Origin: a gamma proteobacterium NOR5-3
GTDB taxonomy: Bacteria; Pseudomonadota; Gammaproteobacteria; Pseudomonadales; Halieaceae
Length of the DNA stretch: 64,000 nt
NCBI GenBank assembly: GCA_000158155.1
Contig: DS999407.1
Span: 443,087 to 507,086 of the forward strand
Direction of reading: 5' to 3'
The first letter of the stretch is position 1, and each line of letters opens with the position of its first letter. Both the position numbers and the translations under genes were made by a program. The notes below the pieces were generated by a model. The model ran no database searches and had not been told where the DNA came from. It worked only from the letters and a program-made list of their open reading frames with translations. This document shows positions 32,492 to 40,592 of the stretch, in pieces.

Positions 32492-33691
32492 ATGATGCCC
32501 CCTAGCGACCCCTATGCCGGAGAACGCCTGAAGCACTCGCACTTTCATGAGCGCCAGGCGCCTATGAATCTGCGTGACGCCTGGTCATCCTGGAATGGCT
32601 TCAAGTTTGCTGATTACTACTACGACGAGACCTACGAGTACTTCTGCATTCGTAACACCTGCGGGACCTACGATATCTGTCCCATGCAGAAGTACATGAT
32701 TGAGGGTCCCGACGCTCTGGCCATGCTCAATCGTATGGTGACGCGGGACCTGCGCAAACTCGGCGTAAACCGGGTTACCTACGTCTGCTGGTGCACCGAT
32801 TCGGGTCGAATGATCGATGACGGCACGATATTTCGCCTGGGCGAAGAGCGCTTTATGCTCACCTGCGGCAGCCCGAGCCTGGCCTGGCTGCGCAAGAGCA
32901 GCCTGGGTTTCGACGAACTATCCATTACCGAGTACACCGAGGACTTTGCGGCGCTCTCTTTGCAGGGGCCGACCAGTTTCGCGGTACTCAAGCGCATGGG
33001 TCTTGAGGCCGTGGGCGAGCTCAAGCCCTTCGGGATTATGCACCTGCCCTTTAATGGCAGCAGCCTGATGATCTCCCGCACGGGATTTACCGGGGACCTT
33101 GGCTACGAGCTCTGGATCGAACCCAGCCAGGCGCTCCCGCTTTGGGACGCCCTGTACAGCGCCGGCGAGGACTACGGCATTCACCCCTACGGCGAAGCTG
33201 CGACAAACATGGCGCGCATGGAATCAGCCTTTATCATGCCGGATATGGAATTTAACGAGGCACTAAAGACCATCAATTTTGAATACGACCAAACCCCCCT
33301 GGAACTCAACCTGGGCTGGCTGGTGGACTTTAAAAAGCCTCATTTCAACGGTAGAGCCGCACTGCTTGAGCAAAAGAAGCGCGGCCCCAAACGTATGCTT
33401 GTTAAGCTCGACATTGAAGGCAACAAGCCTGCGGACGGCTCGATTCTCTATAGCAACAAGCGCTGCAGTAAAGAAATAGGTTATGTGACCTCGGGCATGT
33501 GGTCGCCGGCGGTAAAAGCAAACATCGCGCTGGCCATGGTGGATACCGATGCTTTGCAGGGCGAGATCTGGGCCGAGGTGTATTACGAGCGGGAGCTGCG
33601 CCACCGGCACAAAGTGGCGCGCTGCACCCCCAAGGACAAGCCCTTCTGGGCCCCGGCCCGGGCCCGACAGACACCGCCCGGCGACTATTGA
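32492..33691 (+). CDS. GcvT-like aminomethyltransferase / folate-dependent demethylase
   Basis: A 399-residue protein with the GcvT/YgfZ fold. Features: TCGTYDICPMQKYMIEGPDA (about 54-73), a GcvT-style opening; NRMVTRDLRKLGVNRVTYV; LSLQGPTSFAVLKRMG; ISRTGFTGDLGYELWIEP (about 195-212), the folate-binding region; and a C-terminal barrel (GYVTSGMWSPAVKANIALAMV). Such proteins transfer one-carbon units from methylated substrates or aminomethyl groups to tetrahydrofolate in the cytoplasm. The ATG follows the stop of the flavoprotein gene directly, and together the three genes suggest oxidative demethylation. The last seven bases overlap a convergent membrane-protein gene. Confidence 0.92.
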   Translation: MMPPSDPYAGERLKHSHFHERQAPMNLRDAWSSWNGFKFADYYYDETYEYFCIRNTCGTYDICPMQKYMIEGPDALAMLNRMVTRDLRKLGVNRVTYVCWCTDSGRMIDDGTIFRLGEERFMLTCGSPSLAWLRKSSLGFDELSITEYTEDFAALSLQGPTSFAVLKRMGLEAVGELKPFGIMHLPFNGSSLMISRTGFTGDLGYELWIEPSQALPLWDALYSAGEDYGIHPYGEAATNMARMESAFIMPDMEFNEALKTINFEYDQTPLELNLGWLVDFKKPHFNGRAALLEQKKRGPKRMLVKLDIEGNKPADGSILYSNKRCSKEIGYVTSGMWSPAVKANIALAMVDTDALQGEIWAEVYYERELRHRHKVARCTPKDKPFWAPARARQTPPGDY

Positions 33692-34578
33692 ACGGACGCG
33701 TCGGCGCGAATTTCCTGACGCCACTGTGAGAGGTTCATGCCGATAGCCATGAAGCCCAGGATCCAAAGCGCTTCGTCCCAGGCAAATATCCAGTGTCCCC
33801 GGTAAGCCCAATAGGCGGCAATCAGCCATAAAAAGCAGTAAAGAAGCCCCTTAAAGCCCTGGGCAATGCGCAGCTTCACACCTCCCGCCACGCCTTTTTC
33901 CTGCAGGCGTACCATAACTTCGATCATCATGAGAATCAGCAACCACAGCACCACTTCAAAAAAGTCAGCCCACGCCAATTCCCATTCAATGGCCATGCCC
34001 GCGCTATCGGTAAGCACCTGATTTTGGGCAAACTGAAAAAAGTGCGTCTCACTGGACAACTGCTGGCAGTTATCGGCACCGAGGTCCCAGTACTCAAGAT
34101 TTCGCGCAAAGGACAAACCACTATCGGCAAAGCTACACAGAGCAACGCCGACATGTTCCGTGGCCCGGTTGAGTTCCAGAAGGTATTCGCTGAAGGCAAA
34201 AACCGTATGCCCGATGGCCAGATAGCAGACAATCCTCAAGCCATGCATGAGACGCAGGCGACCTTGGGTAAAAGCCGCGTCAGACAACAGAAAGGTCTCT
34301 AACTCGAGCAGCAGAAGCAACAAAAACCAGGCGGACTCATCCAGGGTCGTGGCAAAGGCTGTGGTCCAATCAACCCATCGCCATCCATCATGCACCGTGT
34401 GGCGTGAAACATTGAGGTCATTGCTGATGTAATGGGCAAAGTTGACTAACAATAGTCCGTAAACCACGATCTTTAGAATCTGACGCGGATTGTTGGCAAA
34501 GAATTGCCCACCCTCGCCAGCAACAGTAGACCCCTGCTCGTGGGCTGCCGGACCCTCTTGTTGTCTGGTAGATTCCAA
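33685..34578 (-). CDS. Multi-pass membrane protein of unknown function
   Basis: A 297-residue inner-membrane protein. A charged N-tail (about 1-35) is followed by about six hydrophobic segments (ILKIVVYGLLLVNFAHY; WFLLLLLLELETFLL; IVCYLAIGHTVFAFSEYLL; FFEVVLWLLILMMIEVMV; GLLYCFLWLIAAYWAY; ALWILGFMAIGM). Between the third and fourth lies a loop of about 60 residues with two cysteines (ALCSFADS, DNCQQL), probably periplasmic. I do not recognise the family. It is convergent with the GcvT-like gene and diverges from the SnoaL-AraC regulator. Confidence 0.78.
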   Translation of the reverse strand: MESTRQQEGPAAHEQGSTVAGEGGQFFANNPRQILKIVVYGLLLVNFAHYISNDLNVSRHTVHDGWRWVDWTTAFATTLDESAWFLLLLLLELETFLLSDAAFTQGRLRLMHGLRIVCYLAIGHTVFAFSEYLLELNRATEHVGVALCSFADSGLSFARNLEYWDLGADNCQQLSSETHFFQFAQNQVLTDSAGMAIEWELAWADFFEVVLWLLILMMIEVMVRLQEKGVAGGVKLRIAQGFKGLLYCFLWLIAAYWAYRGHWIFAWDEALWILGFMAIGMNLSQWRQEIRADASVQ

Positions 34579-34643
34579 ATGTTTGTCCCTGCCGGGTATC
34601 TCCCTCAGACCCTAGCGCCTGAAACCGAGCCTCTGCGTCTGTG

Positions 34644-34651
34644 CCTATACG
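34644..34651 (-). promoter_or_regulatory. CGTATAGG motif, copy 2 (complement)
   Basis: CCTATACG on the plus strand lies between the membrane-protein gene and the SnoaL-AraC regulator, 167 bases upstream of the regulator's start. If the regulator binds this motif it would control itself. Confidence 0.35.
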
Positions 34652-34818
34652 CCTGAAAGTTGCGGGCAAAGGGCTTTGGCGAGTTACTTTTTCGGATGCA
34701 AGGGCGCAGCGTTGGCAAAGCCGCAGTGCATCGTCATGATCTATGGGCCAGCCGGGCACGTAAGGAAATTATGCACTATGCTGGACATAGCCTGGACGCA
34801 ATGCCCAAGGAATTAAAA

Positions 34819-35580
34819 ATGAAGGCACAGCAGCAGTTTGTACAGACCTATCTTGAGGCGTGGAACGATCAGGATCCGACCGGTGTGGCCAGCCATCTGT
34901 GCGATGACGGCCTGTATTGCGACGTGCCCAACCAAACCCAGCTCGGCGGCGAAGAGCTCCTCGAGCACCTCATCGACTACTTTAGCAACGATCATTACCG
35001 TTACGAGCTCATTGGCGATGTGTTGGTGAACCAGAACACCATGGCGTTTCAGTATCAGGTAATTCCCATGAACGCTCACAGTGGCGCCCAGGGCTGGAGC
35101 GGCGCTGAGTTTGTGCAACTGCGCGGCAACGTCGCACAACAAATCAATGACTACTATCGCGTACCCGGAGCGCAGTCCCGACGGCAGGGCTTATCTGATG
35201 AAGGGCGTCGGTACGCAAAGTCCGGCCTTGGCGTCGAGGCTATGGAAGAGCTCCTGTCCACGCTCCAAAAAGCCATGGATCATGACGAAGTCTACTTGGA
35301 CCCTGATCTGTCTCTGCCCCGCCTGGCAGACAGGTTGGGTTGCTCGGTCAACCACCTGTCCCAGGCTATCAATGCCGGCCACGCGATGAGTTTCTTTGAC
35401 TACATCAATCAATTTAGAGTCGCCGAAGCAGCCCGGATACTTCGTCAAAAAGACTGCCAGTTTCCGGCGATTCTGGACGTTGCGCTGTCTGTGGGATTTA
35501 ATTCCACTTCAACGTTCTACACCGCTTTTAAAAAGGCTACCGGAGAAACTCCCGCCAAGTATCGTCGCGGCGCGCAGTAG
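34819..35580 (+). CDS. SnoaL-like/AraC-type fusion regulator
   Basis: About 253 residues. ATG 34819 is chosen for AAGGAA seven bases upstream; earlier in-frame ATGs at 34801 and 34771 lack that. The N-terminal half (about 1-115) is a SnoaL/NTF2-like domain (FVQTYLEAWNDQDPTGVASHL, given here by its key residues YLEAWN.QD, and VQLRGNVAQQINDYYRV). The C-terminal half (about 150-253) is an AraC-family DNA-binding domain with both helix-turn-helices: LPRLADRLGCSVNHLSQAIN and ILDVALSVGFNSTSTFYTAF, ending GETPAKYRRG. A small ligand bound in the SnoaL pocket would control DNA binding. Its position inside the amine island suggests it regulates these genes. Confidence 0.87.
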   Translation: MKAQQQFVQTYLEAWNDQDPTGVASHLCDDGLYCDVPNQTQLGGEELLEHLIDYFSNDHYRYELIGDVLVNQNTMAFQYQVIPMNAHSGAQGWSGAEFVQLRGNVAQQINDYYRVPGAQSRRQGLSDEGRRYAKSGLGVEAMEELLSTLQKAMDHDEVYLDPDLSLPRLADRLGCSVNHLSQAINAGHAMSFFDYINQFRVAEAARILRQKDCQFPAILDVALSVGFNSTSTFYTAFKKATGETPAKYRRGAQ

Positions 35581-35596
35581 AGAGCCTAAGCAAAAA

Positions 35597-36976
35597 TTAC
35601 AGCGCCCGCAGGTACCACTGGTAATCCAGATCCGGGACGCGACCGTGATAGTCGTCGCTTTCGCCCTGGCGAATCGCTGCAAAAGTATCCACAAATTTCT
35701 GCCCCAGATAGTCGGGAAGAATCTCGCCCTCGCGAAACATCTTTATGCCGGCATCTATCCGTGTCGGCAGAGTGACCGTGTCCTGCGACAGATCAGCCTC
35801 GCGTGCGATCGGCTCCCCGGGATCCCGCGCCCGCTGCAAGCCTGCGTGAATACCGGCGAGCACCGCCGCCAGCACAAAGTACGGATTTGAATCGGCGCCC
35901 GCGATGCGATGTTCAATTCGGCGATTGGATTCCGAAGAAGCCGGAATTCGCAGAGCGACTTCGCGGTGATCGTAGCCCCAACTCGCACCCGAGGGTGCAA
36001 ATGCACCGGCCTTAAAGCGTCGATAAGAGTTCGGGTTGGGCGCGAACAGTGCCATGCCCTCATTGATCGTGTCCCCGAGCCCTGCCACAGCATGGCGCAG
36101 CGCAGGCATTAATCGCGGTGGAATAGTCGGGTCGTGATCGGCAAAGACATTAATCCCGTCTTCACCGTAAACACTGGCATGGATATGCATGCCGCTTCCG
36201 GCAAGATCCGTAAATGGCTTGGCCATAAAGGTCGCGGATATGCCGTGATACCGGGCCACGGACTTTACAATGCGTCGTAAGAGCATGGCATGATCGCCGG
36301 CAAGCACCGGGTCACTCTGATGGTGTGTGTTGATTTCCCACTGCCCTGGCGAGAACTCACTGTGAATCGCTGTCAGCGGCACGCCCTGAATTTCGCAGGC
36401 CAAACGCACATCGTTAAGAAAGTCATCAAACTCGATCAGGTCATCAGCCATGCAGTACTGAATGCCTCGTTGTTGCAGACCCGTTCCGGGAACGCGACCG
36501 AGCAGGGGCTCGGGTCGCTCTCCATCGCCGTCTGCCACCAGATAGAACTCCAGCTCGGTGACCACAACCGGACTTAACTTGCTGTCGCTATAACGCTGCA
36601 GAACACGCAGAAGCGGACTCCGGGGATCTATCCAGCTGTATTCATCGCCATCGGCATAGGCGGTAAGTACCTGGGCAACGGGGGAATCAAGCCAGGGTAT
36701 GCGCGCCAGCGTCCCGGACACAGGACGAAGGACCTGATCCGGATCTCCACCGACCTCTTTGGGGTCCACACCCTCGTACATATCCCCACGTATCGCCAAA
36801 AAGGGCACGGTACGCGGCACCGAAAAAGTGCCCTCATAGAGCGAGCTAAACTCCCGGCGCCCAATACGTTTGCACCGCAAAATGCCGTTGTAGTCCGGCA
36901 TCAGAACTTCCAGAAGCTGTATATCCGGGTTTTTCTCAAGGAAGGTATGGAGTTCTGATGGGAGTGCAAACCGCAT
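35597..36976 (-). CDS. Glutamine synthetase family protein, PuuA-like
   Basis: A 459-residue glutamine-synthetase-fold enzyme. The catalytic domain shows VVTELEFYLV (about 131, metal ligand), SEFSPGQWEIN (about 207-217), SGMHIHASVY (about 262-271), NSYRRFK (about 318) and the arginine segment with SSESNRRIEHRI; the last part has VRIPA-like ALRIPA. The lack of a full adenylylation loop and the N-terminal LEVLMPDYNGILRCKRI fit the gamma-glutamyl-amine synthetases (PuuA, gamma-glutamylputrescine synthetase) rather than GlnA. The reaction would be ATP-dependent coupling of glutamate to an amine. It diverges from a PuuB-like oxidase, 137 bases away, as expected for this pathway. Confidence 0.9.
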   Translation of the reverse strand: MRFALPSELHTFLEKNPDIQLLEVLMPDYNGILRCKRIGRREFSSLYEGTFSVPRTVPFLAIRGDMYEGVDPKEVGGDPDQVLRPVSGTLARIPWLDSPVAQVLTAYADGDEYSWIDPRSPLLRVLQRYSDSKLSPVVVTELEFYLVADGDGERPEPLLGRVPGTGLQQRGIQYCMADDLIEFDDFLNDVRLACEIQGVPLTAIHSEFSPGQWEINTHHQSDPVLAGDHAMLLRRIVKSVARYHGISATFMAKPFTDLAGSGMHIHASVYGEDGINVFADHDPTIPPRLMPALRHAVAGLGDTINEGMALFAPNPNSYRRFKAGAFAPSGASWGYDHREVALRIPASSESNRRIEHRIAGADSNPYFVLAAVLAGIHAGLQRARDPGEPIAREADLSQDTVTLPTRIDAGIKMFREGEILPDYLGQKFVDTFAAIRQGESDDYHGRVPDLDYQWYLRAL

Positions 36977-37039
36977 AGGGACGTCACTTCTGGGGCGAAT
37001 AACAGATCCTAGACAATTGTGCGGCCAAGGACTACCTAC

Positions 37040-37047
37040 CGTATAGG
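37040..37047 (+). promoter_or_regulatory. CGTATAGG motif, copy 3
   Basis: The octamer sits between the divergent PuuA-like and PuuB-like genes, 66 bases upstream of the latter, in the context CTACCGTATAGGGGGAAAG. Confidence 0.4.
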
Positions 37048-37113
37048 GGGAAAGACGTCACGCTCCTGCTTTGGTTAAGCTTTGCGTTTGGGTCCGAAAA
37101 AGAGGAGCAAACC

Positions 37114-38415
37114 GTGTTTGGACTACGCGCACCACGGGAGAGCCAGGAGCATACAGACTCCTACTATGCAGCCAGTGCTAACTGGAAAACGGCCTACCCA
37201 CGCCTTGAAGAAGACCTCAGTTGCGATGCGGTTGTCGTTGGCGGTGGATTCAGCGGTGTAAACACGGCCCTGGAGCTGGCCGAACGTGGTCTGGACGTTA
37301 TTCTTCTGGAGGGCAACCGGATCAGCTGGGGTGCCACGGGTCGTAACGGCGGCCAGATCATTGGTGGTATTGGCCATGACCCCGAGCGTTTCATCAAGCG
37401 CATCGGCGAAAGTGGCGTGCGCAGTATTTATCAGATGGGCATAGAGGCCCGGGACATCATTCGCGAGCGGGTGGAGCGCTACGGCATCGACTGCGACCTT
37501 AAGTGGGGCTACTGCGATGTCGCGCTTAAACCACGCCACATGAAGCAATTTGCCCAGTGGCGGGACTTCGAGAAGAGCATCGGCAATCCACACAGCTACA
37601 CCCTGCTCGATCGTGATGAACTCAAGCAATACGTCAACTCAGACCGGTATCTCGGTGGCTTGCACAACAACGCCAATGGACACATCCAACCGCTCAATCT
37701 CTGCATCGGTGAAGCTAAAGCACTGGAAACCCATGGCGGTCGCATTTTTGAACAGTCCCGCGTCACAGGGCTGGAGCATGGGGACCGTCCCCGCGTGATG
37801 ACCGAGCAAGGTAGCGTTATAGCCAGGCAAGTAGTACTGGCAGGGAACGCCTACCTCGGGGGGCTGGTACCCAAATTGGCCAGTCGCATTTTGCCGTCCT
37901 GCAGCTCTGTGATTGCCACGGAACCGCTGGATCCCGCGCTGGCCGCATCATTGATCCCCGGTGACGTCGCAGTATGTGATCCACGCACCGCTCTGGATTA
38001 CTTCCGACTTTCTGCCGACAAACGCATGCTGTTCGGCGGGCTGTCGAATTACACCGGACTCGAACCCAAAGACCTGGAAGCAGTGATGCGACGAAAGATG
38101 GCCGCCGTGTTTCCACAGCTCGCTAATGTGCGTATTGATCACGCCTGGAGCGGCTGGATTGGTATTGGCCTGAACCGTATGCCGCAGCTGGGACAACTTG
38201 CCAGCAACGTGACTTACATTCAGGCCTACTCCGGGCACGGCGTGGCACCTACGCATATGATGGCTAAGATCACCGCAGACAAGCTAACGGGCTTACCGGA
38301 GCGCTTTGATGTCATGGCAAACATCAATCACCTGCCCTTTCCCGGCGGAAAGCTCCTTCGCCGTCCGGGCCTGGCCGTGGGAATGGCCTACTACAAGGCA
38401 CTGGACGCGTTGTAG
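37114..38415 (+). CDS. FAD-dependent amine oxidoreductase, PuuB-like
   Basis: A 433-residue flavoprotein of the D-amino-acid-oxidase (DAO) superfamily. The start is GTG with AGAGGAG seven bases upstream. FAD fold: AVVVGGGFSGVNTALELAERG (here by key residues GGGFSG) near residue 36, then LEGNRISWGATGRNGGQI (about 63-80), a motif typical of gamma-glutamylputrescine oxidase and related enzymes. The C-terminus holds HAWSGWIGIGLNRMPQLG and AYSGHGVAPTHMMAK. It would oxidise the gamma-glutamyl amine made by the divergent synthetase to an aldehyde. PuuC and PuuD homologs are not in the window, so later steps must be elsewhere or differ. Confidence 0.92.
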   Translation: MFGLRAPRESQEHTDSYYAASANWKTAYPRLEEDLSCDAVVVGGGFSGVNTALELAERGLDVILLEGNRISWGATGRNGGQIIGGIGHDPERFIKRIGESGVRSIYQMGIEARDIIRERVERYGIDCDLKWGYCDVALKPRHMKQFAQWRDFEKSIGNPHSYTLLDRDELKQYVNSDRYLGGLHNNANGHIQPLNLCIGEAKALETHGGRIFEQSRVTGLEHGDRPRVMTEQGSVIARQVVLAGNAYLGGLVPKLASRILPSCSSVIATEPLDPALAASLIPGDVAVCDPRTALDYFRLSADKRMLFGGLSNYTGLEPKDLEAVMRRKMAAVFPQLANVRIDHAWSGWIGIGLNRMPQLGQLASNVTYIQAYSGHGVAPTHMMAKITADKLTGLPERFDVMANINHLPFPGGKLLRRPGLAVGMAYYKALDAL

Positions 38416-38417
38416 CG

Positions 38418-38445
38418 TTTTGGGGCGATCCACATCGCCCCAAAA
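38418..38445. terminator. Perfect 12-bp hairpin between convergent genes
   Basis: TTTTGGGGCGAT, loop CCAC, ATCGCCCCAAAA. It stands right after the PuuB-like gene and before the end of the convergent cupin gene. A T-run after the stem is missing on both strands, so it may work only weakly as a terminator or stabilise the mRNA ends. Confidence 0.6.
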
Positions 38446-38481
38446 CCTAAAACGACAGTTCGCCGCCCGGAATCCTGATCC

Positions 38482-38832
38482 TCAGCCCGGCAGGATCATC
38501 ATATAAACCTTGCGGACTTTCTCGATCACCTCTGCGGTGCCTTTCCAGCCCCGGGGGAACACCCAGCTGTCGCCTGCACGCACTTCGGTGACCACACCAG
38601 CCTCGGAGGTAAACTTCCAGTGACCCTCCAGCAAATGGCAGAACTCCGTAAGGTCCAGATCCAGCTCCAGGGTGCCCGGCTCGCACTCCCAGGTCCCGGT
38701 AATCATATTGCCCTCGTTGTAAAAGCCGAGATCCGTCTGCTTGGGCAGCGGGCCCACAGGCTCACCAAAGCTGTCGCAGGGTGAAAGTCCGGTCAGTGCT
38801 GCGCACTGATGCTGAACGCTAATTTCTGGCAT
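38482..38832 (-). CDS. Cupin-domain protein
   Basis: A 116-residue single cupin. ATG 38832 has AGGAG upstream; a start at 38853 would lack it. The fold signatures are GTWECEPGTLELDLDLTEFCHLLEG (key residues G.W...PG and EF.HLLEG) in motif 1 and AGDSWVFPRGWKGTAEV in motif 2 (about 87-103), typical of the cupin_3 group that includes (S)-ureidoglycine aminohydrolase-like and ethanolamine-related proteins. Only some of the usual metal-binding histidines are present. Companions of this type are common next to PuuA/PuuB-like genes and may act on an intermediate or sense it. Confidence 0.87.
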   Translation of the reverse strand: MPEISVQHQCAALTGLSPCDSFGEPVGPLPKQTDLGFYNEGNMITGTWECEPGTLELDLDLTEFCHLLEGHWKFTSEAGVVTEVRAGDSWVFPRGWKGTAEVIEKVRKVYMMILPG

Positions 38833-39008
38833 GAACAAACTCCTGTGAATCAAATTCGTGATGTACTGTGAAAAAGCGCTGGCGCACGCGGCCAGATGTC
38901 TTATGGTGAAGGACGCGGCGATGACTGGCTTCCTAGCCCACCCGCTCGGAGGAGCGCCGACCCGTCAGTTTTTACACTCGATGAGCAGCTATAAAAGGAC
39001 TCCAGCCA

Positions 39009-40592
39009 ATGGATAAGCACGCCAGTGATGTCATAGTTATCGGTGCGGGGCACAACGGTTTGGTATGTGCGGCTTATCTTGCCGCCGCAGGCTTGTCTGT
39101 GCGTGTGCTGGAAGCGCGGGAGGGCATCGGCGGAGCTGCGGTCACCGAAGAGTTTCATCCGGGATTTCGCAACTCCGTCTACTCCTACTCGGTGAGCCTC
39201 CTGAATCCCAAGGTGATTCGCGATCTGTCTTTAGAGAAACACGGTCTTGAGATAATGGAACGTCCCGCAGGTACTCTCAGCTTGCTCGATGGTGACGTAC
39301 TGCAACTCACCCGGGACGGCGCTCAAGCTCGCGCCGCCATTGCAAAACACTCCAAACGTGACGCCGCGCGCATCGATGCCTTTGAAGATGAAATCTCCGC
39401 TGTGGCGATTGCTTTACGCTCATTGGCGCTGCAGGCACCCCCCAACTTCGGCGGCGGCTGGCGCGATGCGTTGAGCCTCCTGAAGTCCGGCAATCAACTG
39501 AGACGTCTGGCTACGGAGCATCAAGTTGTGCTCACGGAGCTCATGACGCGATCGCTGGGCGACCATCTGGATAGCTGGTTTGAGAGCGAAGCCCTCAAAG
39601 GCATTCTGGGACTCGAAGGCGTGATTGGAAACTTTGCAGACCCTTATCAGGCCGGCACTGCCTATGTGCTCCTGCACCACGCTTTTGGCGAGGTAAAAGG
39701 TCGAGCTGGTGCCTGGGGCATCGCCCGCGGAGGCATGGGAGCCATCAGTGATGCCATCGCCGCGTCGGCGCAATCCAAAGGCGTACAGATTGAGACCAAC
39801 GCCAAGGTTGCGCATATTCTCACCGATGCCAAAGGCGCCGAAGGGGTGCTCACCGAAGACGGCAGGGAGTTTTATGCGCCGGTGATCGCGGCGAACCTGC
39901 ATCCTCAGCTGCTGCTCAAAAAGCTTTTGCCCTCAGACGCACTGGATGACACCCAGCAGCGCCGCATCGACAGCTACAGAAGCCATTCGGCCACCTTTCG
40001 CATGAACGTGGCGCTGTCCGAGTTGCCACGGTTTAGTGCCCTAAGTGCCAGCGAGGATTTTCACTTTATGGGGGCTATCGAGCTTTGTCCGTCCCTACCG
40101 TATATGCAGCAAGCGTATAGAGACGCCAAAGATCAGGGCTGGTCCCGGCGGCCCATCATCTCCATGCAAGTTCCCAGCACCCAGGATGACAGCCTCGCGC
40201 CGCCGGGCGCACATGTCGCCAGTCTGTTTTGTCAGCACTTTCAGCGACATCTCCCCAAAGGCCAAAGCTGGGACGATGTCCGTGAACAGGTTGCCGATCA
40301 GGTCATTGACGCCATTGATGAACACGCGCCCAATTTTCGCGCATCGGTGCTTGGCAGGCAGATCAAAACGCCTCTGGATATCGAGCGCGATCTCAACATG
40401 GTCGGCGGCGACATCTTTCACGGCGCCCTGCACCTGGATCAGTTCTACTCCATGCGGCCGATTCCGGGTATTGCGGGGTATCGCATGCCAACCCCCGGCG
40501 TTTATCTTTGCGGCTCCGGCGCACATCCCGGGGGTGGAGTCAGTGGTTTACCCGGTCATAACGCCGCCCAGGCCATTTTGCGCGACCGATGA
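39009..40592 (+). CDS. Phytoene-desaturase-like FAD oxidoreductase (COG1233), paralog 3
   Basis: A 527-residue flavoprotein. FAD fold: VIGAGHNGLVCAAYLAAAG, then LEAREGIGGAAVTEEFHPG (about 33-51), and FRNSVYSYSVSLLNPKVI. The central ARGGMGAISDAIAASA (about 239) and the C-terminal GVYLCGSGAHPGGGVSGLPG with HNAAQAIL agree with the PYROXD2-like branch. AAAGGA precedes the ATG. Its last four bases overlap the start of a sodium:solute symporter, which suggests that the symporter imports the flavoprotein's substrate. It is closest in sequence style to paralog 4, with the same HPG.RNS segment. Confidence 0.91.
   Translation: MDKHASDVIVIGAGHNGLVCAAYLAAAGLSVRVLEAREGIGGAAVTEEFHPGFRNSVYSYSVSLLNPKVIRDLSLEKHGLEIMERPAGTLSLLDGDVLQLTRDGAQARAAIAKHSKRDAARIDAFEDEISAVAIALRSLALQAPPNFGGGWRDALSLLKSGNQLRRLATEHQVVLTELMTRSLGDHLDSWFESEALKGILGLEGVIGNFADPYQAGTAYVLLHHAFGEVKGRAGAWGIARGGMGAISDAIAASAQSKGVQIETNAKVAHILTDAKGAEGVLTEDGREFYAPVIAANLHPQLLLKKLLPSDALDDTQQRRIDSYRSHSATFRMNVALSELPRFSALSASEDFHFMGAIELCPSLPYMQQAYRDAKDQGWSRRPIISMQVPSTQDDSLAPPGAHVASLFCQHFQRHLPKGQSWDDVREQVADQVIDAIDEHAPNFRASVLGRQIKTPLDIERDLNMVGGDIFHGALHLDQFYSMRPIPGIAGYRMPTPGVYLCGSGAHPGGGVSGLPGHNAAQAILRDR

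Noticed and set aside
38418-38445. Strong terminator
   Set aside because: The 12-bp stem is perfect but no T-run follows on either strand, so I list it only as a hairpin with modest confidence.
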